NCBI GenBank assembly: GCA_037439785.1
Contig: JBBIVJ010000010.1
Location: forward strand, 53,089-117,088
Source of the DNA: DSVZ01 sp037439785
GTDB lineage: Bacteria; Verrucomicrobiota; Verrucomicrobiia; Limisphaerales; J093
Reading direction: 5' to 3'
Length of the DNA: 64,000 nt
Notes under the pieces: model-generated
Databases searched by the model: none
The model's input: only the letters and a program-made list of their open reading frames with translations
What the model was told of the DNA's origin: nothing
Shown: piece by piece, positions 50,144 through 58,686 of the stretch
Position numbering within the stretch: position 1 is the first letter of the stretch
Layout: each line of letters begins with the position of its first letter
Translations under genes and position numbers: made by a program

Positions 50144-52468
50144 TCAGGGGGCGGGTTCCAGGTCCAGCCGCAGCACGGCGTAGCCATCAATTTCGAAATG
50201 CTCGACCTCCAGCTCCGCCTGGCCGGGGGCGGTTTGTTCGTAAAGGCCCTCGTCGCGGGTGGGGCCGTGCCAGGTCCAGTTTTCGATGACCGTTTGCCCG
50301 TTCACCCGCACCCGCACGCCGTCGTCGCTCAAGGTGCGGAAACGCCAGCGACCGGCCGGCAGGGTCAGGCGGGTTCGGGCGATCATGCCGAAGTGGTCGC
50401 CGCCAGGGCCGTGCCGGGCCAGGTCGTCACCGAGGCCGAGGTCCTTGGGGCCGCGCCAGCCGTAGTTGAAGTCGAGCGCGCCTGACGTGGTCCGCACCGC
50501 GTTGGTGCTCTCGGCCAGGACCCGCCAGCCGGCCAGGTCCTTTCGGGGGTCCACGGCCGGTTGCCAGGGGAAGAACACCACGTCCCAGGTGGTGGCGACG
50601 AGGGTGCCGCGCAAAGGGTGTTCCCAGCCCATCCCCTGGAGGCGCAGCTCGAAGGGCGTCACCCCGCGCTCCCTCGCCCACACGCGCACCAGCGCGGGCC
50701 GACCTAACTGGGCGGGGACGAGCAGGGCATTGACCGTCCCGGATAACGATTCGAGCCGGAGGTCCGGCACGCCAAAGACTTCCCAGGCCCGTGCGCCGGC
50801 CGGGGCCGCCGCGGCGCGCACCAGCGGGCTCTCGTGATCCCAAGGCCCCCATTCGTCCATCACGATTTTGTCCCGTCCCCGCAAGTGCGCCCGCGCACCC
50901 ACGGGGCGGGTGCGGCCGAGCACCTTGACCTTGGGCAGGGTGTAGCGCGGCACCGGGCCTTCCCGGCGCGGCTCGATGCCGGGCGCGACCGCGAACTCGA
51001 CGGCGTTGGTCAGGTCCAGCCGGACCGTGTTGGCGGTGTACACGTTGTCGCGGACGTTGCCGGTGCTGTCGTCGCGGAGCTGGAGCACGACCAGCTTTTC
51101 GCCCGGTCGCAGAGGCGCGAAGGGGTGCCGGCCGTCCACGATGAAGGTGTTGCCGGCGATCACGTTGCCGCTCACGCCGCGGTAGTGGCCGGCGACCCCG
51201 GGCGAACGGAGCAAGGCCGCGTCGTTATCCCACCACAGGTGAATGGCGCATTTGTTGTTGAGGAAGGTGTTGGCGAGGATGCGGTTGGCGGCGGCGTGCT
51301 CCATGTTGATGCCGCCGCGTTCCAGGCCGTAGGCCATGCCGCCATTGCCGGTGATGAAGTTTTCGGCGATGAGCGAGTCCGAAGAATAGCCGCCCCAAAT
51401 GCCGCAAATGGCATTTTCGACCAGCCGGTTTCGGGCGAAGACATTGCCCTCGCTGAAGGTCATTTCGATGCCGTGGGCGGCGGCGTAGGAGAAATCGTTT
51501 CCGAGCAGCACGTTTCGGTTGCAGCCGCGGTTGCTGAAGTCCCGCGCCACCTCCGGCGGCACGCGGAGCAGGTCTTCCACGTCCTGGCGGCCGGTTTCGC
51601 GCCGAAGCCGCTCGCGCTCCCGCTCCAGCCACAGCTCGCCCAGCGCCTCCCGGCCGGCGAAGCCGAAGAAGCCGTCGCCGCCGTGGGTGGCGGAGTTTTC
51701 GGCGAAGACGTTGTCGTTGCACTGCTCGAAGCAGAGGATGCCGGCCGAGTCCTGGCCGCGGTTGTACACGCCCTCGACATGGCCGCGGACGCAGAAGTCG
51801 AAGGCGTTTCGGGTGACCACGTTCCGGCTGCTGCGCCAGAGCGCCAGCCCCCAGCCGGAGAGGAAAGAGCAGTCGTTGTCGTACACGCGCGCGTCGGTCA
51901 CGCGGTCCAGGAGGATGCCGTTCTGGCCGCGGCGCACGCGCACGCCGCGGATGGTCACGCGGCGGGATTCCTCGAGGCAGATCGCCCCGCCGTACTGGTC
52001 GCGCCATTTCACCTCGTCGTTGTGGTGGGGAAACAACCAGTCCGTGCCGTCCTCGGCCTCGGGGGTCGAGCGCAACCGCTGACGGTAGTTGTCGGAAAAG
52101 TCGCCCCCTTCAATCCGCAGGCCGTCGGCGCGCGTGGCGACCAGGCCGTTGAAGAAGCCGTGCACGCGCGCGTTGACGACGCGGACGTTGCGCCGGCCCT
52201 CGATCCGGATGCCGATGCCGCGCAGCGTGTCCCAGGGCGTGCCCGGCGGGGCGCCGCGTAGTTCACTGCCCGGCGCGAACTCGATGGTGACGCCGTCAGC
52301 CCGCACGTGCAGCACGCCATTGGTGTTGGCGTCGGCGATCACCGTGCCCGGCGGGATCACCACCCGGCAGGAGCGCGTCACCGGGGTGTCGTCGTGGGTG
52401 ACTTCCAGCACCGGCAGGGCCAGGGCCGGCCAGGTCAGGAGCAGGGCGGAGAGCACGCGGGGTGGCAT
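50144..52468 (-). CDS. Secreted right-handed beta-helix protein with PA14 domain
   Basis: A 774-residue exported protein. ATG 52468 begins a short signal peptide (MPPRVLSALLLTWPALA). Residues about 60-440 are parallel beta-helix repeats of the NosD/pectate-lyase type (VRVVNARVHGFFNGLVA, NRILANTFLNNKCAIHL, GNVIAGNTFIVDG), with many Asn residues typical of turns. The C-terminal 150 residues form a PA14-like carbohydrate-binding domain (LTLPAGRWRFRTLSDDGVRV, GQTVIENWTWHG). It probably binds or cleaves a polysaccharide outside the cell. No catalytic residues could be assigned. It stands alone, flanked by repeat regions. Confidence 0.78.
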   Translation of the reverse strand: MPPRVLSALLLTWPALALPVLEVTHDDTPVTRSCRVVIPPGTVIADANTNGVLHVRADGVTIEFAPGSELRGAPPGTPWDTLRGIGIRIEGRRNVRVVNARVHGFFNGLVATRADGLRIEGGDFSDNYRQRLRSTPEAEDGTDWLFPHHNDEVKWRDQYGGAICLEESRRVTIRGVRVRRGQNGILLDRVTDARVYDNDCSFLSGWGLALWRSSRNVVTRNAFDFCVRGHVEGVYNRGQDSAGILCFEQCNDNVFAENSATHGGDGFFGFAGREALGELWLERERERLRRETGRQDVEDLLRVPPEVARDFSNRGCNRNVLLGNDFSYAAAHGIEMTFSEGNVFARNRLVENAICGIWGGYSSDSLIAENFITGNGGMAYGLERGGINMEHAAANRILANTFLNNKCAIHLWWDNDAALLRSPGVAGHYRGVSGNVIAGNTFIVDGRHPFAPLRPGEKLVVLQLRDDSTGNVRDNVYTANTVRLDLTNAVEFAVAPGIEPRREGPVPRYTLPKVKVLGRTRPVGARAHLRGRDKIVMDEWGPWDHESPLVRAAAAPAGARAWEVFGVPDLRLESLSGTVNALLVPAQLGRPALVRVWARERGVTPFELRLQGMGWEHPLRGTLVATTWDVVFFPWQPAVDPRKDLAGWRVLAESTNAVRTTSGALDFNYGWRGPKDLGLGDDLARHGPGGDHFGMIARTRLTLPAGRWRFRTLSDDGVRVRVNGQTVIENWTWHGPTRDEGLYEQTAPGQAELEVEHFEIDGYAVLRLDLEPAP

Positions 52469-52786
52469 CGCGCCCAGCGTGCCCGGCAACGGGGGGCCGG
52501 GCAAGGCTGGGGTGGGGAGAGCTGTTCGGTGAGCGCATCTCGGTTGCTTGCCGAGGTCGTCGCGCAGGTTTCCAACCTGCCGGATCGCCGATTTCCCAAT
52601 CGGCGGGGCGGGGAAACGCGGAAGGTCCGCGGGTTGGGAAACCCACGATAAGGCAGACCGGGAAGTCTGCGTTGCCGAAAACCGGCCACGGCAATAGAAA
52701 GAGATCCGCCCGTGATTGGCGTGCCGGGGAAAACGGCTTTACAAGCCCCACGCGGCCGGTACGGTTCTGCGAAACGACATCGTTTT
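52469..52786. repeat. Five-hairpin repeat cluster
   Basis: Within this 318-base divergent gap, five perfect small hairpins lie in a row: 52564-52580, 52586-52605, 52617-52631, 52631-52644 and 52653-52670. Loops are TCC, TCCC, AGG, GGGA and CGGGAA. The remainder contains the unassigned promoters of the two flanking genes. Confidence 0.85.
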
Positions 52787-53245
52787 ATGCGTGGCACACT
52801 CTGGTTCGCGGTTCCCCTGGTGGTGACGGCCCTGTTGTCGGCGGGTTGCAAAGGTCCCGAGCGCAAGCTGGGGCGGGGCCTGGCCAACCTGACCGAGTTC
52901 GCCCGCCTGGGGGAAGTGCGGCGGTCGGTCGAGCAAAAGGCGCTCTGGGACGGGCCGGAAGTGGCCTACACCACCGGCTTCATCCACGGCATCAACCGCA
53001 GCATCGTGCGGACCCTGGTGGGCGTGTACGAGGTGGTCACCTTCCCCATCCCCAGCTATGACCCCTGGCTCAAGCCGGGCAACCCCCTGTTCCCGGATGC
53101 CAGCGTGGGCCCCGCCTACCCGGACAGCCATCGGCCGAACCTGATTGCCGACAGCGTGTTTGAGACCGACACCAACCTCGGCTTTTCCGGCGGGGACACC
53201 GCGCCGTTCGTGCCGGGCAGCCGGTTCCGGATTTTCGATTACTGA
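52787..53245 (+). CDS. Exosortase-associated TIGR04073-family lipoprotein
   Basis: A 152-residue predicted lipoprotein: MRGTLWFAVPLVV signal, lipobox SAGC near residue 20. The mature part RKLGRGLANLTEFARLGEV, GFIHGINRSIVRTLVGVYEVVTFPIPSY matches the small envelope proteins (TIGR04073) that travel with exosortase systems. Its biochemical role is unknown. It opens the exosortase locus that continues to about 58.5 kb, with a strong terminator between it and ispE. Confidence 0.8.
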   Translation: MRGTLWFAVPLVVTALLSAGCKGPERKLGRGLANLTEFARLGEVRRSVEQKALWDGPEVAYTTGFIHGINRSIVRTLVGVYEVVTFPIPSYDPWLKPGNPLFPDASVGPAYPDSHRPNLIADSVFETDTNLGFSGGDTAPFVPGSRFRIFDY

Positions 53246-53265
53246 GGTCGCGCGACCCCGGCTGA

Positions 53266-53296
53266 ACGCCGCCCGGGGGTCCGGGGCGGCGTTTTT
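53266..53296 (+). terminator. Rho-independent terminator after the TIGR04073 gene
   Basis: A 9-bp stem ACGCCGCCC (53266-53274) with GGGCGGCGT (53284-53292), a 9-base loop and TTTT. The ispE start codon lies only 9 bases further, so ispE may need a promoter that overlaps or depends on read-through. Confidence 0.75.
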
Positions 53297-53304
53297 CCTT
53301 TGCG

Positions 53305-54195
53305 ATGCGGTTGGAGCTGCTCTCCCCCTGCAAGATCAACCTGCTCCTGAACATCCTGGGGCCGCGCCCGGATGGCTACCACGAGCTCGAGACGGTGCTG
53401 TTGCCCGTGCCGGTGTGGGACCGGCTGACCTTCGAGCGCGTCACCGCCGGGGTGCAGTTCACGTGCGACGATGCCACCCTGCCGGCCGACGGCACCAACC
53501 TGGTCGAGCGTGCCGCGCGGGCCTTTTTCGAGCGGGCCGGTGTGGCGGGGGGGGTGCGGATTCACCTGGAGAAACGCGTGCCGGTCCAGGCCGGTCTGGG
53601 GGGCGGCAGCGCCAACGCCGCCTCCACCCTGCGCGGCCTCAATCGCCTCTTCGGCACGCCGCTGGGTGCCGATGCGCTGGCGGAACTCGCCGCGCGGCTG
53701 GGCGCGGACGTCGCGTTCTTCCTGCACGAGGGGCCGGCGCTGGCCAGCGGGCGGGGGGAAGTGTTGACGCCGCTGGAGCCGTTCCCGGTGCTGGCGTCGC
53801 ACTGGGTGCTGCTGATTCACCCCGGCTTCGGCATCTCCACCCCCTGGGCTTACCGGGCGCTGGGGCGATTTCCCGCGGCGCGGCACGGCGAGCCGGGGCG
53901 TGCGGCGGGGCTGGTGGAGGCGTTGCGGCGTGGTGACCTGCCGGGCGCGGCCGACCGGATGATGAACGCGCTGGAAGCACCGGCCTTTGCCAAATACCCG
54001 TGGCTGGCGCTGGCGCGGGATTTTTTGGCCGGACACGGGGCCTGGGCGGCGCGGATGACGGGCAGCGGTTCGGCGTTGTTCGCCCTGGTGGCGGATGGGG
54101 GTACGGGCGAGCGGCTTCGGGAAGTCTTCTTCCATCGCTTCGGTTCCCGGCTCTGGACCGCGCTGGTGCCGCTGGCGGACGGCGGGGCGGTATAG
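53305..54195 (+). CDS. ispE: 4-diphosphocytidyl-2-C-methyl-D-erythritol kinase
   Basis: A 296-residue GHMP kinase that phosphorylates CDP-ME in the MEP pathway to isoprenoid precursors. The N-terminus CKINLLLNILGPRPDGYHELE is the IspE signature; the ATP site VQAGLGGGSANAAS and the C-terminal MTGSGSALFAL are intact. It starts at ATG 53305. Undecaprenyl phosphate, the carrier for the sugar transferase four genes on, derives from this pathway, which may explain its place here, but chance is equally possible. The exosortase gene follows after 130 bases. Confidence 0.93.
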   Translation: MRLELLSPCKINLLLNILGPRPDGYHELETVLLPVPVWDRLTFERVTAGVQFTCDDATLPADGTNLVERAARAFFERAGVAGGVRIHLEKRVPVQAGLGGGSANAASTLRGLNRLFGTPLGADALAELAARLGADVAFFLHEGPALASGRGEVLTPLEPFPVLASHWVLLIHPGFGISTPWAYRALGRFPAARHGEPGRAAGLVEALRRGDLPGAADRMMNALEAPAFAKYPWLALARDFLAGHGAWAARMTGSGSALFALVADGGTGERLREVFFHRFGSRLWTALVPLADGGAV

Positions 54196-54325
54196 CTGCA
54201 TCCGGGTCCGGGAGCGGTGCAGGCGCAAGGCGGAAGCCGGGAGAGCAACTTTTGTCACCGGCTGGGGCGGGCTTTGGGGTTGTCAACCGGGGCGCGTGGG
54301 GGTGAGATACGGCTTCCGGACCTGC

Positions 54326-55294
54326 ATGGGCGAGACCAATCCCAAAGCCGCGACCGCGCTGGATGAGCTCCGCGAGGAGCTGCCCGGGGTCTGGCGTGCC
54401 ATCCCGCGCAAGGGCCTGTTTTTTACCCTGCTGGGGGCGTGGCTGGCGCTGTTCCACTTACTGGGCAATCCCACCTTCGGCTACGTGGCCACCCCATCGC
54501 TGCTGGGGTGGTTGAACATGGCCTACAGCCGGAGCGGGTCGGAGGACAGTCACGGGCCGCTGATGCCGCTGGTGGTGCTGGGGTTGTTGTGGTGGCGGCG
54601 GCGGCGGCTGGCGGAGGTGCCGACGGCGGTGTGGTGGCCCGGGCTGGGGGCGCTGGCGGGGGCGGGGCTGCTGCACGGGCTGGGTTTTGCGGTGCAACAG
54701 CCGCGGGTGTCGGCGGTGGCGATGTTGCTGGGGGTTTATGCGTTGGTGGCGACGGTGTGGGGGTGGGCGCTGGCGCGGGCGATCGCCTTCCCGATGGTGT
54801 TGCTGGTGTTTTGTGTCCCGGTGGGGGACCTGGCCGAGCCGCTGACCGTGCCGTTGCGGCAGTTTTCCACGGACGTGACGGTGGTGGTGACGCGGCATGT
54901 GCTGGGGATTCCGGTCTGGCAGGAGGGGGTGCAGTTGCTGGACCCGAAGGGGCAGTATCACTACGAGGTGGCGGCGGCGTGCAGCGGGATCAACAGCCTG
55001 ATCACGTTGCTGGTGCTGACCTCGGTGTACGGGTTTGTGAGCTTTCAGACGCCCTGGAAGCGGCTGGTGATGGTGGCCCTGGCGCTGCCGCTGGCGGTGA
55101 TGGGTAATGTGCTGCGGCTGGTGAGCATCATCGTGGCGGCGGAGGGCTTTGGCCGGGCGGCGGGCGATTTCGTGCACGAGTGGTTTGGGTTTGTGACCTT
55201 CGGGGTGGGGGTGGCAGCGATGCTGGCGGTGGGGCACTGGCTGCGCGAACCGGGCCCGCCGGAGGTGGGACGGGCGGTGCCGCAGGCGTCATGA
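54326..55294 (+). CDS. Exosortase (EpsH-type transpeptidase)
   Basis: A 322-residue integral membrane protein with about eight helices. The exosortase catalytic triad is complete: C219 in AACSGINSL, R264 in GNVLRL and H284 in FVHEWFG. Exosortases cleave PEP-CTERM tails at the inner membrane and pass the proteins to an extracellular matrix. The ATG at 54326 is preferred because it leads directly into the first folded segment; it lies 130 bases after ispE. Its TGA overlaps the ATG of the next gene (ATGA), so the EpsI protein is co-translated. A PEP-CTERM substrate gene is at about 38 kb. Confidence 0.92.
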   Translation: MGETNPKAATALDELREELPGVWRAIPRKGLFFTLLGAWLALFHLLGNPTFGYVATPSLLGWLNMAYSRSGSEDSHGPLMPLVVLGLLWWRRRRLAEVPTAVWWPGLGALAGAGLLHGLGFAVQQPRVSAVAMLLGVYALVATVWGWALARAIAFPMVLLVFCVPVGDLAEPLTVPLRQFSTDVTVVVTRHVLGIPVWQEGVQLLDPKGQYHYEVAAACSGINSLITLLVLTSVYGFVSFQTPWKRLVMVALALPLAVMGNVLRLVSIIVAAEGFGRAAGDFVHEWFGFVTFGVGVAAMLAVGHWLREPGPPEVGRAVPQAS

Positions 55295-56073
55295 GCCGCA
55301 CCCACACACTTCTGGCGGGCGCGGGGCTGGCCATCATCGGGGCGGTGGCGGCTGCGGTGGGGCATTTGAAGTACCATCAAAAGCTCGGGGAACCCGGCGT
55401 GCGCTGGGTGGCCACGGGGGAGGGATTGCGGGGGCGGATTGAACTGCCGGAGCGGGTGGGGGATTACTACGGGTCCACCAACATCGAGCCCTCGGCGATC
55501 GAGTTGGAGGTGTTGCCCGGGGACACCACCCTGGCGCGGCGGCTGTACCGGGCGCCGGACGGCTTCGAGGTGCTGCTGGGGGTGGTGTTGATGGGGACGG
55601 ACCGGACGAGCATTCACAAGCCGGAGTACTGCCTGACCTCCCAGGGCTGGCAGATCGTGTCCCGCCGGACGTCGCGCCTGGCGCTGGAGCGGCCGCATCC
55701 GTACGAGTTGCCGGTGCGGGAGTTTGTGACGCGTCGGTGGGGGCAGTTGCCGGATGGGCGGACGGCGCGGTGGAGCGGGGTGTACTTGTTCTGGTTTGTG
55801 GCGGAGGGGCGGTTGACCGCCAGCCACTGGGGGCGGGTGGGCTGGCTGGCATGGGACCTGGTGCGGCGCGGGGTGATGCCGCGCTGGGCGTACGTGAGTG
55901 CCTTTGTGGTGTGCCCGCCCGGGGAGGAGGAGCGGGCCGCGGCGCGGGCGCGGGAGTTTTTGCGGGGGGCGGTGCCGTTGTTTCAGACCACGGCCGGGGG
56001 GGTGGGGGAGGCGGCGGGGGGCCGGGCGGCAGCCCGGGCGGTTGCCAGGTCGGCGGGGGCTCGGGCAGACTGA
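55291..56073 (+). CDS. EpsI-like exosortase-associated protein (DUF3485)
   Basis: A 260-residue protein with one N-terminal membrane helix (residues 5-24) and a periplasmic domain. Landmarks of the EpsI/DUF3485 family are LGDTTLARRLYRA-like strands, TSIHKPEYCLTSQGW with its conserved His and Cys, and YLFWFVAEGRLTA. EpsI accompanies exosortases and is sometimes fused to them; it may help in polymer export or in sorting. Its start codon overlaps the exosortase stop in ATGA. The C-terminal 40 residues are Ala/Gly/Arg-rich and probably unstructured. Confidence 0.88.
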   Translation: MSRTHTLLAGAGLAIIGAVAAAVGHLKYHQKLGEPGVRWVATGEGLRGRIELPERVGDYYGSTNIEPSAIELEVLPGDTTLARRLYRAPDGFEVLLGVVLMGTDRTSIHKPEYCLTSQGWQIVSRRTSRLALERPHPYELPVREFVTRRWGQLPDGRTARWSGVYLFWFVAEGRLTASHWGRVGWLAWDLVRRGVMPRWAYVSAFVVCPPGEEERAAARAREFLRGAVPLFQTTAGGVGEAAGGRAAARAVARSAGARAD

Positions 56074-56097
56074 GGGGGCGCGCTCGTTAGCCACGTC

Positions 56098-57495
56098 ATG
56101 CTGCGCCAACAACGAGACCTTCAAACCCAGTTGCAGATGCTGGTGGATGCCGGGCTGTTTGGCCTGAGCTTCTACCTGGCGCATGTGGTGCGGCGGCGCT
56201 GGCCGTTCGAGCTGTTCGGCGGCACGCGCGAGATTTTCGACTTCTCGTACTACTTCTGGTTGCTGGTGGTGATCGGGGTGGTGGCGCCGGTGGTGCTGCG
56301 GTTGAGCGGGTTTTACCGGCGGCCGTGGCTGCCGTCGCGGGTGCAGACGGCGGCGGTGTTGGGGCGGGCGTGTGTGACGCTGGTGTTGGGGCTGGTGGTG
56401 TTGTTGTGGCTGATGCGGGAGCACGAGGCCATCGCGCGGTCGGTGCTGCTGTATTTCGGGGGGCTCAGCTTCGGGCTGGTGTTTCTCAAGGAGGAGGCGT
56501 TGCTGCACTGGCGGGCCAGCCGGATGGGGCGGGCGGCGCTCCAGCGGCGGGTGATTCTGGTGGGGACACCGGAGGAGACGCGGCAGGTGGCGGAGGAGAT
56601 TCGCCGGGACCCCACCCGCCAGTTCGAGATCGCGGCGGAGGTGAACCTGAATGCCGAGCCGGTCGAGCGGCTGGTCGAGTTGATGCACGCGCAATCGCCC
56701 AACGGGGTGATCCTGGCGGTGCAGCACACCTTCTTTGGCCAGATCGAGCAGGCGATCGCGGTGTGCGAGCGGGAGGGGGTGGAGGTGTGGTTGATTGCGG
56801 ACTTTTTCAAGCCGCGGATTTCCCGGACCTCGGTGGGGTGGTTTCAGGGGCGGCCGGTCCTGGTGTACCGATCGGTGCCGGCGAGCACCTGGCCGTTGCT
56901 GGCCAAGCAGGTGCTGGATTTTTGCGGGGCGGTGGTGCTGTTGATCCTGACCGCGCCGCTGATGCTCCTGGCCGTGGTGGGCATCAAACTGACTTCGCCG
57001 GGGCCGATCCTGTTCCGCCAGCAGCGGTGCGGGCTCAACGGCCGGCCGTTCACCATGCTCAAGTTCCGCTCGATGGTGAGTGATGCCGAGCAGCGCCGGC
57101 ACGAGCTGGAGGCGCTCAACGAGATGAGCGGGCCGGTGTTCAAGGTCAGCCAGGACCCGCGGGTCACGCCCTTCGGCCGGTTCCTGCGCAAGTACAGCAT
57201 TGATGAGCTGCCGCAGTTGTTCAACGTGCTGGCCGGGCACATGAGCCTGGTGGGGCCGCGGCCGTTGCCGGTCCACGAGGTCAAGCGGTTTGATGACCCC
57301 GGGCACCGGCGGCGGTTGAGCGTCAAGCCGGGGCTGACCTGCCTGTGGCAGATCCGCGGCCGGAGCAACCTGCGCGACTTCCGGGAATGGGTGCGGCTGG
57401 ACCTCGAGTACATTGACAACTGGTCGCTGGGGCTGGACCTGAAGATTCTGCTCTTGACGGTGCCGGTGGTCCTGCGGGGGGAGGGGGCCAAGTGA
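56098..57495 (+). CDS. Polyprenyl-phosphate sugar-1-phosphate transferase
   Basis: A 465-residue initiating transferase of the exopolysaccharide type (WbaP/CpsE-like polyprenyl glycosylphosphotransferase). About five membrane helices and a nucleotide-binding-like loop (VILVGTPEETRQVAEEIRRD near residue 150) precede the C-terminal sugar transferase domain (about residues 270-465): TSPGPILFRQQRCGLNGRPF, MLKFRSMVSDAE, SIDELPQLFNVLAGHMSLVGPRP. It transfers a hexose-1-phosphate from a UDP-sugar to undecaprenyl phosphate and so starts repeat-unit synthesis. It lies 24 bases after the EpsI-like gene, which links polysaccharide synthesis to protein sorting. Confidence 0.92.
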   Translation: MLRQQRDLQTQLQMLVDAGLFGLSFYLAHVVRRRWPFELFGGTREIFDFSYYFWLLVVIGVVAPVVLRLSGFYRRPWLPSRVQTAAVLGRACVTLVLGLVVLLWLMREHEAIARSVLLYFGGLSFGLVFLKEEALLHWRASRMGRAALQRRVILVGTPEETRQVAEEIRRDPTRQFEIAAEVNLNAEPVERLVELMHAQSPNGVILAVQHTFFGQIEQAIAVCEREGVEVWLIADFFKPRISRTSVGWFQGRPVLVYRSVPASTWPLLAKQVLDFCGAVVLLILTAPLMLLAVVGIKLTSPGPILFRQQRCGLNGRPFTMLKFRSMVSDAEQRRHELEALNEMSGPVFKVSQDPRVTPFGRFLRKYSIDELPQLFNVLAGHMSLVGPRPLPVHEVKRFDDPGHRRRLSVKPGLTCLWQIRGRSNLRDFREWVRLDLEYIDNWSLGLDLKILLLTVPVVLRGEGAK

Positions 57496-57532
57496 CACCG
57501 CCGCGCCACCCCCGCCCGCAGGGATTTTCTCC

Positions 57533-58546
57533 ATGAAGACTCAAAGAACCCAACACGCCGTCCGCCGGCCGGGGCGGCGCGGTCGCCCCCCGGAGTCGGT
57601 GGTGACCGGGGGGGCGGGATTCCTCGGTTCGCACCTGGTGGACCTGCTGCTGGCGCGCGGCCACCGGGTCGTGGTGCTGGACAATCTGGTGACCGGGACG
57701 GTGGACAACATCGCCCATCATGCCGGCAACCCGGCCTTCCGGTTCATCCACCAGGACGTGACCGAGTATCTGTTTCTGGAGGGGCCGGTGGATTACGTCT
57801 GGCACTTTGCCTCCCCCGCCAGCCCGGTGGATTACCTCGAACTGCCCATCCAGACGCTGAAGGTCGGCTCGCTGGGCACGCACAAGGCGCTGGGGCTGGC
57901 CCTGCACAAGCGGGCGCGGTTCCTGCTGGCCTCGACCTCCGAGGTGTACGGCGACCCGCTGGTCCACCCCCAGCCCGAGACCTACTGGGGCAACGTCAAC
58001 CCCATCGGCCCCCGCGGCTGCTATGACGAGGCCAAGCGCTTCGCCGAGGCCCTGACCATGGCCTACCACCGCGAGCACGGCCTGGAGACCCGGATCGTGC
58101 GCATCTTCAACACCTACGGACCGCGGATGCGGATGGCGGACGGCCGGGTGGTGCCGGCCTTCATTGCCGCGGCACTGCGCCACCAGCCGTTGACAGTCTT
58201 CGGCGACGGCTCCCAGACGCGCAGCTTTTGTTACTGCTCGGACCTGATCGAGGGGGTGTACCGCCTGATGATGTCCGACGAGTCCCTGCCGGTGAACCTG
58301 GGCAATCCGCAGGAAATGACCATGCTGGAATTTGCCGAGGCGGTGAAGCGGGCGGTGGGTTCGCGCAGCCGCATCGTGTTCCGCCCCCTGCCGCAGGACG
58401 ACCCCAAACAGCGGCAGCCGGACATCACGCGAGCACGGAAATTGCTAAACTGGGGCCCCCAGGTTTCGCTGACCGAAGGTCTGGGGCAAACCATCGAGTG
58501 GTTCCGGAGCCCCGCCTGCGACCGCGGGGTTGAAGGCGGGCCATAA
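57533..58546 (+). CDS. UDP-glucuronate decarboxylase-type SDR epimerase
   Basis: A 337-residue extended SDR enzyme close to UDP-xylose synthase/UDP-glucuronate decarboxylase. NAD-binding TGGAGFLGSH starts at residue 25; the catalytic pair is Y164 and K168 in CYDEAK, preceded by STSEVYGDP; DVTEYLFLEGPVDYVWHFA and RMRMADGRVVPAF are typical of UXS. It would supply UDP-xylose (via a UDP-4-keto-pentose) for the polysaccharide. It follows the sugar transferase by 37 bases. The first 20 residues are Arg-rich and unusual. Confidence 0.88.
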   Translation: MKTQRTQHAVRRPGRRGRPPESVVTGGAGFLGSHLVDLLLARGHRVVVLDNLVTGTVDNIAHHAGNPAFRFIHQDVTEYLFLEGPVDYVWHFASPASPVDYLELPIQTLKVGSLGTHKALGLALHKRARFLLASTSEVYGDPLVHPQPETYWGNVNPIGPRGCYDEAKRFAEALTMAYHREHGLETRIVRIFNTYGPRMRMADGRVVPAFIAAALRHQPLTVFGDGSQTRSFCYCSDLIEGVYRLMMSDESLPVNLGNPQEMTMLEFAEAVKRAVGSRSRIVFRPLPQDDPKQRQPDITRARKLLNWGPQVSLTEGLGQTIEWFRSPACDRGVEGGP

Positions 58547-58635
58547 CCGCGGGGTGGGAAGCACGAACACCCTTTGTGTTTGACCGGGATGAGCGTTTCC
58601 AGTAACCAACCTGCGCAACCTCGACGCTGCACTGG

Positions 58636-58658
58636 GGCCGGCCACGCAGTGGCCGGCC
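58636..58658. promoter_or_regulatory. Long perfect palindrome in the leader of the pilus-like operon
   Basis: A 10-bp perfect stem GGCCGGCCAC (58636-58645) with GTGGCCGGCC (58649-58658) and a 3-base loop, 28 bases before the first ATG of the operon. Upstream at 58580-58608 a weak -35 (TTGACC) and poor -10 could form the promoter. The hairpin could be an operator, a translational control element or a repeat copy. Confidence 0.45.
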
Positions 58659-58686
58659 AAGTTCCGGGACACGCCGAGCACCGATC

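Noticed and set aside
49578..50190. Several overlapping open frames in the repeat region (for example 49578-50099 minus)
   Set aside because: They translate the hairpin repeats into Cys/Arg/Pro-rich repetitive peptides; all frames are open because the repeat unit lacks stops. They are not genes.
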